NCBI GenBank assembly: GCA_020718125.1
Contig: DYDC01000153.1
Span: 1-6,485, forward strand
DNA: 6,485 nucleotides
Source of the DNA: Methylacidiphilum sp.
Lineage (GTDB): Bacteria; Verrucomicrobiota; Verrucomicrobiia; CAIQCK01
Reading direction: 5' to 3'
The notes beneath the pieces are model-generated. The model saw only the letters and a list, made by a program, of their open reading frames with translations. It was not told the DNA's origin and did no database searches. This document shows positions 1-6,160 of the stretch, in pieces (position 1 is the first letter of the stretch; each line of letters begins with the position of its first letter). The position numbers and the translations under genes were made by a program.

Positions 1-120
1 GATTTACGGCTTTCCTTGGAAGCTCAGAATGAACGGGCCAGCGAGACGGACGGCGGGTTGCAAACCGAAAGACACCCACTGCCACCCCCAAAGCAGGTAT
101 TGCGCACTTCCCAGGAAACG

Positions 121-204
121 TGGTGCGGGCGGCAGGACTTGAACCTGCAAGCCTTGCGGCGTCCCGCCCTAAACGGGATGCGTCTGCCATTCCGCCACGC
201 CCGC
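121..204 (-). tRNA. tRNA-Leu (anticodon TAG)
   Basis: Read on the minus strand this folds into a complete class II tRNA. The 7-bp acceptor stem is GCGGGCG/CGCCCGC, followed by discriminator A and an encoded CCA. The anticodon stem is TCCCG/CGGGA around the loop TTTAGGG, which puts the anticodon TAG at 169-171 and reads leucine CUA/CUG codons. The long variable arm has a GCC/GGC stem with a GCAA loop, as expected for tRNA-Leu, and the T arm is GCAGG-TTCAAGT-CCTGC. It lies 33 bp downstream of tRNA-Lys on the same strand and is probably cotranscribed with it. I saw no convincing terminator in positions 1-120. Confidence 0.96.
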
Positions 205-237
205 GCCGTCTTTGCGAACCGCCAAGGGCCTGAAAAA

Positions 238-314
238 TGGTGGGCGCGCTCGGATTCGAACCGAGGACCCAGTGATTAAGAGTCACTTGCTCTAGCCAGC
301 TGAGCTACGCGCCC
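238..314 (-). tRNA. tRNA-Lys (anticodon CTT)
   Basis: On the minus strand this is a standard 77-nt class I tRNA. The acceptor stem is GGGCGCG/CGCGCCC, with discriminator A and encoded CCA. T8-A9 is followed by the D stem GCTC/GAGC. The anticodon stem AGTGA/TCACT encloses the loop CTCTTAA, giving anticodon CTT (278-280) for lysine AAG codons. The T arm is CTCGG-TTCGAAT-CCGAG. It is the first gene of a two-tRNA transcript with tRNA-Leu and sits about 10 nt after the predicted transcription start. Confidence 0.97.
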
Positions 315-330
315 ACGAAAAAACCGCGCC

Positions 331-359
331 ACCCTAGTGACCGACGCCCGCACTGTCAA
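331..359 (-). promoter_or_regulatory. Sigma-70-type promoter of the tRNA-Lys/tRNA-Leu unit
   Basis: On the minus strand a perfect -35 box TTGACA (359-354) is followed by a 17-nt spacer and a weak -10 box TAGGGT (336-331). The predicted start is near 324, about 10 nt before the mature tRNA-Lys 5' end. The discriminator reads GGCGCGG (330-324). A strong -35 with a GC-rich discriminator is the known signature of stringently (ppGpp) controlled stable-RNA promoters, so growth-rate control is a reasonable inference. Confidence 0.7.
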
Positions 360-381
360 GACGGACTCTGCCCTTGACAGT
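352..381. repeat. 9-bp inverted repeat spanning the two divergent -35 boxes
   Basis: ACTGTCAAG (352-360) and CTTGACAGT (373-381) are perfect 9-bp inverted repeats separated by 12 bp. Each arm contains one of the two divergent TTGACA boxes and extends beyond it by one base upstream and two bases downstream. The arrangement could be an operator for a dimeric regulator acting on both promoters, or simply two optimised promoters whose flanks match by chance. Confidence 0.5.
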
Positions 382-401
382 TCGCAGCGATTTCCTATTG
401 T
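374..401 (+). promoter_or_regulatory. Sigma-70-type promoter of the UPF0104 membrane protein gene
   Basis: A perfect -35 box TTGACA (374-379), a 16-nt spacer and a -10 box TATTGT (396-401) predict a start near 408. This is about 22 nt upstream of the ATG at 431. It stands back to back with the minus-strand tRNA promoter, their -35 boxes being 14 bp apart. Confidence 0.65.
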
Positions 402-430
402 GGACGCGCCGCGCGCGATGATGGCGCGAC

Positions 431-1570
431 ATGCAAAATCATTTTCCGACCACCAACGCCAACGCCGCGCACATGAAAAAACACTTCGGCACCCTCGCCC
501 GCGCGGCCATCAGCCTCGGCATCCTCGCCTACATCCTCGACAACATCTTCAAAAAGGAAAGCCCGGAGCATCCCTGGACCGAGGGCGCGGCCAAACTCTG
601 GAGCATCCTCCTCTCGCTCGACCCGCTCTGGTTCGGGGGGTCGCTCGCGCTCTTCGGGCTGATCTGTTTCGTCAACATCATCCGCTGGCAGATCATCCTG
701 CGGGTGCAGCACATTGACCTGACGCTCTGGCGCGCGGCGGAGCTTTTCTTCATCGGCCACTTTTTCAACGCGTTCATGCTCGGCGGCACCGGCGGCGATG
801 TGGTCAAGGCCTACTACGCGGCGCAGGAGACCCACCACAAGAAGGCCGAGGCGGTCATGACGGTCATCATTGACCGGCTCGTCGGCCTGGTTGGCATGTT
901 CACGGTGGCCTCGCTGATGATGCTGCTGAACATCCGCCTGCTGTTCACCAACGACCGGTTGCGCCCGATGGCCGTGACGGTCGTGGCGGTCCTCGGCTTC
1001 CTGATCTTCTGCCTGTTCATCGGCTTCTGGCCCGGTCTGGGAACATTCCTGCACCACTGGCGCGAACGGCTGTTCCACGGCACGACGTTCATGCGCAGCA
1101 TGGAAAGGCTTGTCAGCTCCTCCCGGCTGCAGCGATGGCGCGAGCGGTTCGCCTCGGCCCGCAACAGCATCAAGAAGATGATCGGCGCCTACCAGGCCTA
1201 CGCGAGCCACAAGCCCGCGCTGGTGCAGACGTTCCTGCTCTCGCTCGTCACGCACATCTCCCTGATCTTCAGCGTGCTCTGCCTGGGCGAGAGCCTGAAT
1301 ATCATCGTGAACCGGCAGTTCTATTTCCTGATGGTGCCGGCCATCATGTGCATCGCGGCCATCCCGATCACCATCAGCGGGCTGGGCCTGCGCGAGGCGC
1401 TGTTTGTCGCCGCGTTTGGCGTCGGCGGTGTCTCGCAGGACAAGGCGCTGCTGCTCTCGTTGCTTACGTTCGCCACGATGCTGATCTACAGCGTCGTCGG
1501 CGGCGTCATCTACCTGTTCTTCGAGCGCACCCACCCCAGCGCGAAGGAGATCGAGGCGCAGGAGGATTGA
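431..1570 (+). CDS. UPF0104 / LPG_synthase_TM family integral membrane protein (flippase-like)
   Basis: A 379-residue protein of the inner membrane. Hydrophobic segments lie near residues 21-40, 66-92, 104-120, 142-168, 180-204, 264-290, 298-332 and 338-364. Family-type motifs are GGDVVKAYY (121-129), a DRLVGL segment (149-154) and SGLGLREALF (316-325). These match the transmembrane domain shared with the MprF flippase half and AglD-like proteins (PF03706). There is no soluble aminoacyl-transfer domain, so I do not call it MprF; the substrate is unknown and lipid or glycolipid transport is only inference. ATG 431 is the first start after an in-frame stop at 419-421. A second ATG at 473 gives the more usual MKKHFG start. 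Neither has a Shine-Dalgarno. It has its own promoter, and no clear terminator follows it. Confidence 0.85.
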   Translation: MQNHFPTTNANAAHMKKHFGTLARAAISLGILAYILDNIFKKESPEHPWTEGAAKLWSILLSLDPLWFGGSLALFGLICFVNIIRWQIILRVQHIDLTLWRAAELFFIGHFFNAFMLGGTGGDVVKAYYAAQETHHKKAEAVMTVIIDRLVGLVGMFTVASLMMLLNIRLLFTNDRLRPMAVTVVAVLGFLIFCLFIGFWPGLGTFLHHWRERLFHGTTFMRSMERLVSSSRLQRWRERFASARNSIKKMIGAYQAYASHKPALVQTFLLSLVTHISLIFSVLCLGESLNIIVNRQFYFLMVPAIMCIAAIPITISGLGLREALFVAAFGVGGVSQDKALLLSLLTFATMLIYSVVGGVIYLFFERTHPSAKEIEAQED

Positions 1571-1636
1571 GGCCGCCGCGGAGCACGCCTCGCCACGTCG
1601 CGCGTGCCACCGCCATCGCATCGGCCCGACCTGTCC

Positions 1637-1665
1637 TTGTCCGCTTTCCCACGCCACGATATAGT
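1637..1665 (+). promoter_or_regulatory. Sigma-70-type promoter immediately upstream of cca
   Basis: TTGTCC (1637-1642), a 17-nt spacer and TATAGT (1660-1665) make a good sigma-70-type promoter in the 103-bp gap before cca. The predicted start (1672-1674) falls at or within two bases of the GTG start codon at 1674, implying a leaderless or nearly leaderless transcript. Confidence 0.55.
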
Positions 1666-1673
1666 CCGAGGCC

Positions 1674-3008
1674 GTGAGCACCGACCGCCTGACCGCCCTT
1701 GAAATCGTCCGCACGCTGCGCGCGGCGGGCCACACGGCGTTCTTCGCCGGCGGGTGCGTGCGGGACATGCTCCGCGGCGTGCCGCCCCATGACTACGACG
1801 TGGCCACCAGCGCGACACCGGAGCAGGCGCGCGCGTTGTTTCCCAGGACGCTGGAGGTTGGGGCGCAGTTCGGCGTCGTGCTGGTGCTGGCGGGCAACGG
1901 ACAATTCGAGGTCGCCACGTTCCGCAGCGACGACGCCTATGTGGACGGGCGGCGGCCGGTGTCGGTCACCTTCTCGACGCCCGAAGCCGACGCCCAGCGG
2001 CGGGACTTCACCGTCAACGGCCTGTTCTACGATCCCATCGAGGAGCGCGTGCTGGATTTCGTGGCCGGGCGCGAAGACATCGAGCGCCGCGTCATCCGCT
2101 CCATCGGCGATCCGGCGGCGCGGTTCACGGAGGACAAGCTGCGGATGCTGCGCGCGGTCCGGTTTGCGAGCAGTCTGGGCTACACGATCGAGCCGGCGAC
2201 GTTTCGTGTCATCCAGCAGATGGCGCCGCAGATCAGCGTGGTCAGTGCTGAACGCATCCGGGAGGAGTTGGTCCGGATATTCACGCAGCCCAACGCCGGC
2301 CGCGGGCTGCGATTGCTGGATGAAAGCGGCCTGCTCGCTGTGGCGCTGCCGGAAGTGGCCGCCATGAAGGGCGTCGAGCAACCGCCGCAGTTTCATCCCG
2401 AGGGCGATGTGTTCGCGCACACCTGCCTGATGATGGACGCGCTGCGGGAGCCGTCGTTGACGCTGGCGTTTGCCGTGTTGCTGCACGATGTCGGCAAACC
2501 GCCGACGTTCCAGCGCGCGCCGGACCGCATCCGGTTCAACGAGCACGACGTGGTCGGCGCGCGGATGGCGGGGGAGATTTTGGGGCGGCTGCGGTTTTCC
2601 AATGACGACCGGGAGCGGATCGTGGCGTGTGTGGCCAATCACATGCGGTTCCGCCATGCGACGGAGATGCGGAAGGGGAAGCTCAAGAACCTCCTGTCGC
2701 GCCCGACGTTCGCGGACGAACTGGAGCTGCACCGGCTCGACTGCATCGGCAGCCACGCGGACCTGAGCAATCACGTGTTCCTGCAACAGGCGCAGGCGGC
2801 GATGCCGCCGGAGGTGAGCGCGCCGCCTCCATTGATCACCGGTGATGACTTGCTGGCGCTCGGCATGACCGGCGGGCCGGCAATGGGGACGGTGCTGCGG
2901 GAAGCGCGCGAGCTGCAACTCGAAGAGAAGCTTCGCACCCGTGACGAGGCGATGGCTTGGGCGCGCGAGCGGATGGGCGGAGCCGCTCAGCGCAGGTCCA
3001 CGAAATAG
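1674..3008 (+). CDS. cca: CCA tRNA nucleotidyltransferase (class II, with HD domain)
   Basis: A 444-residue cytoplasmic enzyme that adds or repairs the 3'-CCA of tRNAs using CTP and ATP. The nucleotidyltransferase head comes first: GGCVRDMLRG (26-35), then the metal-binding D40-x-D42 in HDYDVAT, then RRDFTVNG (109-116). EDKLR (153-157) matches the EDxxR motif that selects the incoming base in class II enzymes, followed by RAVRFA. An RNA-binding helical region with SAERIREEL (191-199) comes next. An HD-type domain has H249, LLHDVGKP (269-276) and HRLDCIGSHADLSN (353-366). The length is normal for the HD-bearing bacterial form. A specialised A-adding or poly(A) enzyme cannot be excluded by motif alone. 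Both tRNAs nearby encode CCA, so repair may be a main role for them. The start is GTG with no Shine-Dalgarno. The 3' end overlaps the convergent ATPase gene by 22 bp. Confidence 0.93.
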   Translation: MSTDRLTALEIVRTLRAAGHTAFFAGGCVRDMLRGVPPHDYDVATSATPEQARALFPRTLEVGAQFGVVLVLAGNGQFEVATFRSDDAYVDGRRPVSVTFSTPEADAQRRDFTVNGLFYDPIEERVLDFVAGREDIERRVIRSIGDPAARFTEDKLRMLRAVRFASSLGYTIEPATFRVIQQMAPQISVVSAERIREELVRIFTQPNAGRGLRLLDESGLLAVALPEVAAMKGVEQPPQFHPEGDVFAHTCLMMDALREPSLTLAFAVLLHDVGKPPTFQRAPDRIRFNEHDVVGARMAGEILGRLRFSNDDRERIVACVANHMRFRHATEMRKGKLKNLLSRPTFADELELHRLDCIGSHADLSNHVFLQQAQAAMPPEVSAPPPLITGDDLLALGMTGGPAMGTVLREARELQLEEKLRTRDEAMAWARERMGGAAQRRSTK

Positions 3009-3966
3009 GACCGGCAGGCGCGGTCAATCAGTTCCGGCGTCAGCGCGGACCGCACGTCGAGGTAGCGCGCGATGTCGAGGATCTGGTCGGGCAGGTCGCG
3101 GGGATGCACGGCGCGCAGCGGCCGTTCCATTTTCGTGTAATGCTCGCGAATCATGTAGTCGTAGCCGGCGTCATCGAACTGGACCTGCCGGCTTTGGCAG
3201 GCGCGGACCATGATCTCGCGGAATTGCTCCGGGGTGGGATCGCCCACGGCGATCTTGTGGCGGATACGCCGGAGGAACGCCTCGTCCACGAGGTCCCTGG
3301 GCGCGAGGTTGGTCGAGAAGATGACCAGCACGTCGAAGGGCACCTCGATCTTTTTGCCCTCCATGAGCGCCAGGTAATCCACGCGCCGCTCCAGCGGCAG
3401 CACCCAGCGGTTGAGCATCTCGCGCGGATGCACCCGCTGCCGGCCAAAGTCGTCAATCAGGAACGCGCCGCCGTTGGCCTTCATTTGCAGGGGCGCCTCG
3501 TGGGTCCGGCTCACCGGGTCGTAGAGCAGCTCCAGCATGTCGAGCGTCAGTTCGCCGCCGACGATGATGGTCGGCCGCCGGCACCTCACCCAGCGCAGGT
3601 CTGTTCCGCCAGCCGAATACGCCGCTTCCCGCGGGCTTTTGTCTTCGCGGCCCGCCGCCTGGTGCGTCACGGGGTCATACACGCGGATGACTTCGCGCCG
3701 AGCACATAGAGGAAACCCGGTTCCCCCATCCCGCGGCTGCCGGAACGTCCCACGATCTGTTCCTTGAGAAGATGCTCCAGCGCCAGTTTGCCGATGCCGG
3801 CGTAAGGCAAGCGGATCGCCTGCATGATCTGTTGCGCAGTGATCTCCCCCTGGAAGTAGAGAATCTTGACGATCAACTCGGCGATGGCGCTGAGGGTGAG
3901 ACCCGTCTCGCGCACGTCCGCCGGGGCCGGCGGCGGCAGCACAGTGGCAGTTCGATGCGAGGGCAT
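2987..3966 (-). pseudogene. AAA-family ATPase with internal deletion and frameshift (Walker A lost)
   Basis: Two minus-strand frames together resemble one AAA ATPase of a family known in Verrucomicrobia, Planctomycetes and similar phyla. The upstream piece (3966-3667, 99 residues from MPSHRT) holds a winged-helix-like start: TGLTLSAIAELIVKILYFQG (21-40), then RLPYAGIGKLALEHLLKEQ (52-70) and GFLYVL (84-89), after which it goes out of frame and stops. The downstream piece (readable from about 3697, GTG at 3682, ending 2987) begins EVIRVYDPVTH. It then has the WVRCRRP and VGGELTL segments, Walker B GGAFLIDDFG, sensor-1-like VIFSTN and the arginine-containing DEAFLRRIRHKI. The part that should carry the P-loop GxxGxGKT is absent from the window. 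From memory of homologues about a hundred residues or more are missing, with the junction near 3685-3705. The downstream part is otherwise well preserved, so the deletion is recent or an assembly error. Other in-frame ATGs exist at 4014 and 4053. Confidence 0.75.
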
Positions 3967-4160
3967 AGCTTGATTTCCGCAGTGACTGTGGCGACCTGCC
4001 TGTTCATACCCCATCCGCCCCCGCGATACACCCCCCGCTGAAGGCTCCGCCACACTTCACAATGGCTTTACCCGACCCGCTGCCGGGGATTGGGCGCTGC
4101 GCCCCAAGGCACGCGGCCCGAAGCATACGACCGGCGGACGGGCCATGGTTCTGGCCACAA

Positions 4161-4213
4161 GAAAAAGCCTGAAAACCACGCTTTTTCCGCAACTGAGTTG
4201 TTGCTTTTTCAGG
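4161..4213. repeat. Nested AT-rich inverted repeats upstream of HU
   Basis: GAAAAAGC (4161-4168) is complemented by GCTTTTTC at 4180-4187 and again at 4203-4210. CCTGAAAA (4168-4175) is complemented by TTTTCAGG (4206-4213). Inside lies GCAAC-TGAGTT-GTTGC (4189-4204), followed directly by five T, which resembles a small terminator on the plus strand although no plus-strand gene ends here. The right arm overlaps the proposed HU -35 box. The function is unknown; an HU or other regulator site, or mRNA structure from an upstream start, are options. Confidence 0.45.
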
Positions 4214-4229
4214 AAAGGCCGCCTACAGT
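4201..4229 (+). promoter_or_regulatory. Candidate promoter of the HU gene
   Basis: TTGCTT (4201-4206), a 17-nt spacer and TACAGT (4224-4229) predict a start near 4236 and a leader of about 54 nt. An alternative is the extended -10 sequence TGGTAAACT (4243-4251), which would start near 4258 with a 32-nt leader but lacks a good -35 box. The sequence does not decide between them. Confidence 0.45.
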
Positions 4230-4275
4230 CGCGTCGCGTTTTTGGTAAACTACGCAACATTAACAACAAACCATT

Positions 4276-4280
4276 GGAGG
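4276..4280 (+). promoter_or_regulatory. Shine-Dalgarno of the HU gene
   Basis: GGAGG ends 9 nt before the ATG at 4290. This fixes the start at 4290 and rules out the longer in-frame opening at 4242. It is the clearest ribosome binding site in the window, which fits an abundant protein. Confidence 0.85.
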
Positions 4281-4289
4281 ACGTTTCAG

Positions 4290-4595
4290 ATGCCCAAGAT
4301 GACGAAGATGACGAAGAGTCAAATCGCGGCGGTCGTCGCCGAAAAAGTTGAACTGAAGAAGAAACAAGCAGCGATGGCCATCGAGACCCTGAGCACGCTT
4401 GCGTGCAAGGAAACCAAGAAGCGCGGCGTGTTCGTGGTGCCCGGACTGGGCAAGCTCGTGCTGGTCAACCGCCCGGCCCGCAAGATGATCATGCGCTTCG
4501 GCCCCAAGGCCGGCAAGGAAATCACTGTGCCCGCCAAGAAGGTCGTGAAGTTCCGCATCGCCAAGGCCGCCAGAGAGGCGATCCTCGGCAAGTAA
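4290..4595 (+). CDS. HU-family (bacterial histone-like) DNA-binding protein
   Basis: A 101-residue, very lysine-rich protein of the HU/IHF family (PF00216), which bends and compacts DNA as a dimer in the nucleoid. Residues 8-42 form the usual two-helix dimerisation part (TKSQIAAVVAEKVELKKKQA). PGLGKLVLV (51-59) opens the beta region. The DNA-binding arm follows (61-82), ending in GPKAGKEITVPA. The C-terminal helix is KFRIAKAAREAIL (87-99). The usual arm-tip RNP is replaced by RFGP with about two extra residues before it; proline 72 sits where the intercalating proline is expected. The N-terminus MPKMTKMTKS is slightly longer than in classic HU. It is a single-gene unit with its own promoter, a strong Shine-Dalgarno and a terminator. 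Confidence 0.9.
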   Translation: MPKMTKMTKSQIAAVVAEKVELKKKQAAMAIETLSTLACKETKKRGVFVVPGLGKLVLVNRPARKMIMRFGPKAGKEITVPAKKVVKFRIAKAAREAILGK

Positions 4596-4621
4596 ACCGC
4601 GGCTTCTCACGAAGCTGTTTC

Positions 4622-4663
4622 GCAACGGGCCGGGCCGCATCGCGGGCCGGCCCGTTGCCTTTC
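4622..4663 (+). terminator. Rho-independent terminator after the HU gene
   Basis: Two 17-nt arms (4622-4638 and 4642-4658) pair at 16 of 17 positions, with one mismatch at the 13th base. They enclose the 3-nt loop ATC, and CTTTC follows. The stem is very GC-rich and starts 27 nt after the HU stop codon. The T tract is short, but the stem strength and position make termination likely and separate HU from serS. Confidence 0.75.
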
Positions 4664-4673
4664 AGCCACGCGC

Positions 4674-4701
4674 TTGACTCACCTCCGCCGCGCCCTATCA
4701 T
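4674..4701 (+). promoter_or_regulatory. Sigma-70-type promoter of serS
   Basis: TTGACT (4674-4679), a 16-nt spacer and TATCAT (4696-4701) each match the consensus at five of six bases. The element begins just after the HU terminator. The usual 7-nt distance from the -10 box puts the transcription start at about 4708, exactly the A of the serS ATG, so the mRNA may be leaderless. Confidence 0.65.
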
Positions 4702-4707
4702 CGCGCC

Positions 4708-6048
4708 ATGCTCGACATCAAACTCATCCGCGACAATCCCGATGCTGTCCGCAAACGGCTGGCCGACCGGAGCCGGGGCGACGAGTTCGCCATTGACGGG
4801 ATCGCCGCGCTCGACCAGCGCCGCCGCGCGCTCATCACCGACGCCGACAAGCTCAAGGCCCTGCGCAATTCGGTCAGCAAGGAGATCGGCGCGCTCAAGG
4901 CCAAGGGCCAGAACGCCGCCGAGAAGATGGCTGCGATGAAGAAAGTCGGCGACGACATCACCGCGCTCGACCGGCAGGTCGCGGAAGTGGACGAGCAACT
5001 CCGCGCCATTCTGCTCACGATCCCGAACCTCCCCCACTCCACCGTCCCGACCGGCAAGGACGCCGCCGACAATCCCGAAATCCGCCGCTGGGGACAGAAG
5101 CCGGAGTTCGCCTTCAAGCCGAAGCCGCACTGGGAGATCGGCGAGGCGCTCGACATCCTCGACTTCCCGCGCGCGACCAAGATCAGCGGCAGCGGGTTCA
5201 TCCTCTACAAAGGCGCGGGCGCGCGGCTGGAGCGCGGGCTGATCAACTTCCTGCTCGACCTCCACACGACGCAGCACGGCTACACCGAGGTCTTCCCGCC
5301 GTTCCTCGTCAACCGCAACTCGATGATCGGCACCGGCCAGTTGCCGAAGTTCGAGGAGGACATGTATCGCCTGCGCGACGACGAACTTTACCTCGCGCCA
5401 ACGGCCGAGGTGCCCGTCTCGAACATCTACCGCGAGGAAATCCTCCGCCACGACCAGCTTCCCATCTATCACTGCGCCTACACGCCATGCTTCCGGCGCG
5501 AGGCGGGCGCGGCAGGCAAGGAGACGCGCGGCATGATCCGCGTCCACCAGTTCGACAAGGTCGAGATGGTGAAGTTCTCCCATCCCGACACGAGCTACGA
5601 CGAGTTGGAAAAGATGGTGGCCAACGCCGAGAAGGTCCTCCAACTCCTCGGCCTGCACTATCGCGCCATCCTGCTCTGCACCGGCGACATGGGGTTTGCC
5701 TCCGCAAAGACCTATGACATCGAGGTCTGGGCGCCGGGCCAGAACGCTTACCTCGAAGTGTCGAGCTGCTCCAACTGCGAGGACTTCCAGAGCCGCCGCG
5801 CCAACGTCCGGTTCAAGGACAAGGACGGCAAGGTGAAGTTCGCGCATCTGCTGAACGGCAGCGGCACGGCCCTCGCCCGTCTCTACGTCGCGTTGCTGGA
5901 GACGTATCAGCAGGCCGACGGCTCGCTGCTCCTGCCGGAAATCCTCGCGCCCCATCTCGGCGGGGTGCGAAAGATCGAGAAAAAACAGGCGAGGCCCGCT
6001 CCGTGCGGCGCAGTGCATCGAGGCTTCCCCCGAACGTCTTGGACATAA
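4708..6048 (+). CDS. serS: Seryl-tRNA synthetase
   Basis: A 446-residue class II aminoacyl-tRNA synthetase that charges tRNA-Ser with serine using ATP, in the cytoplasm. The start MLDIKLIRDNPDAVRKRL is typical. Residues 30-105 form the long antiparallel coiled-coil arm that grips the tRNA-Ser variable arm. The catalytic core shows FPPFLVN (196-202), the serine-binding TAEVP (232-236), motif 2 from CFRREAGAAG to QFDKVEM (261-287), YLEVSSCSNCEDFQSRR (348-364) and motif 3 NGSGTALAR (383-391). The family normally ends shortly after PEILAPHLGG (410-419). Here about 22 further residues (KKQARP... to SWT) follow KIE and look non-native. No Shine-Dalgarno precedes ATG 4708, and its own promoter abuts the start codon. 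No clear terminator follows. Confidence 0.97.
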   Translation: MLDIKLIRDNPDAVRKRLADRSRGDEFAIDGIAALDQRRRALITDADKLKALRNSVSKEIGALKAKGQNAAEKMAAMKKVGDDITALDRQVAEVDEQLRAILLTIPNLPHSTVPTGKDAADNPEIRRWGQKPEFAFKPKPHWEIGEALDILDFPRATKISGSGFILYKGAGARLERGLINFLLDLHTTQHGYTEVFPPFLVNRNSMIGTGQLPKFEEDMYRLRDDELYLAPTAEVPVSNIYREEILRHDQLPIYHCAYTPCFRREAGAAGKETRGMIRVHQFDKVEMVKFSHPDTSYDELEKMVANAEKVLQLLGLHYRAILLCTGDMGFASAKTYDIEVWAPGQNAYLEVSSCSNCEDFQSRRANVRFKDKDGKVKFAHLLNGSGTALARLYVALLETYQQADGSLLLPEILAPHLGGVRKIEKKQARPAPCGAVHRGFPRTSWT

Positions 6049-6148
6049 CGCGCGACCCACGCGAGGTTCTTGAGAGGAGCAGTTTGAATGGAGGCCTGTC
6101 TCGGAGGACGTTTGCCCTGTAAACCGAGTTGGACCTCAACAGATGAGC

Positions 6149-6155
6149 AGGGGGA
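6149..6155 (+). promoter_or_regulatory. Shine-Dalgarno-like site of the metallophosphoesterase gene
   Basis: AGGGGGA ends 5 nt before ATG 6161 and favours it over the in-frame ATG at 6143, which has no such site. Confidence 0.5.
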
Positions 6156-6160
6156 AGCCG

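Larger units (their letters stand above)
3967..4289. other. Divergent intergenic region between the ATPase remnant and the HU gene
   Basis: About 320 bp with no convincing gene. It could include up to 87 bp of extra N-terminal ATPase coding if a start at 4014 or 4053 is used, but the residues there (GGVSRGRMGYEQ) do not look like conserved protein. The middle holds a GC-rich imperfect inverted repeat around 4089-4107 (TTGGGCGC against GCGCCCCAA). The right part holds AT-rich inverted repeats (4161-4213) and the HU promoter and Shine-Dalgarno. I found no clear promoter for the minus-strand gene. Confidence 0.5.

Noticed and set aside
16..279. Short plus-strand open frame at the left edge
   Set aside because: It runs through both tRNA genes in antisense, so it is not a protein gene.
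121..314. tRNA genes as an integration site for a mobile island
   Set aside because: No integrase, no repeated tRNA 3' end and no foreign-looking genes are present in the window.
1571..1636. Possible terminator after the membrane protein gene (GCACGC/GCGTGC and GAGGC/GCCTC arms)
   Set aside because: The stems are short with 13-nt loops and no T tract follows.
395..1768. A long open frame on the minus strand opposite the membrane protein gene
   Set aside because: Its protein is a low-complexity run of R, D, E, H, A and Q typical of antisense reading of GC-rich genes, while the plus strand has clear membrane segments and motifs.
1506..2918. A 470-codon open frame antisense to cca
   Set aside because: It has no recognisable domain and shows antisense-type composition; the plus strand encodes an unmistakable nucleotidyltransferase.
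3667..3700. Programmed ribosomal frameshift joining the two ATPase pieces
   Set aside because: No slippery heptamer is apparent, and a frameshift would still not supply the missing Walker A segment.
4242..4289. Extended N-terminus for HU beginning at 4242
   Set aside because: The strong GGAGG at 4276-4280 lies inside it at the right distance for ATG 4290, and the extra residues do not resemble HU.
4522..6060. A 512-codon open frame antisense to HU and serS
   Set aside because: It is a shadow of serS codon bias, and crosses the HU terminator and serS promoter.
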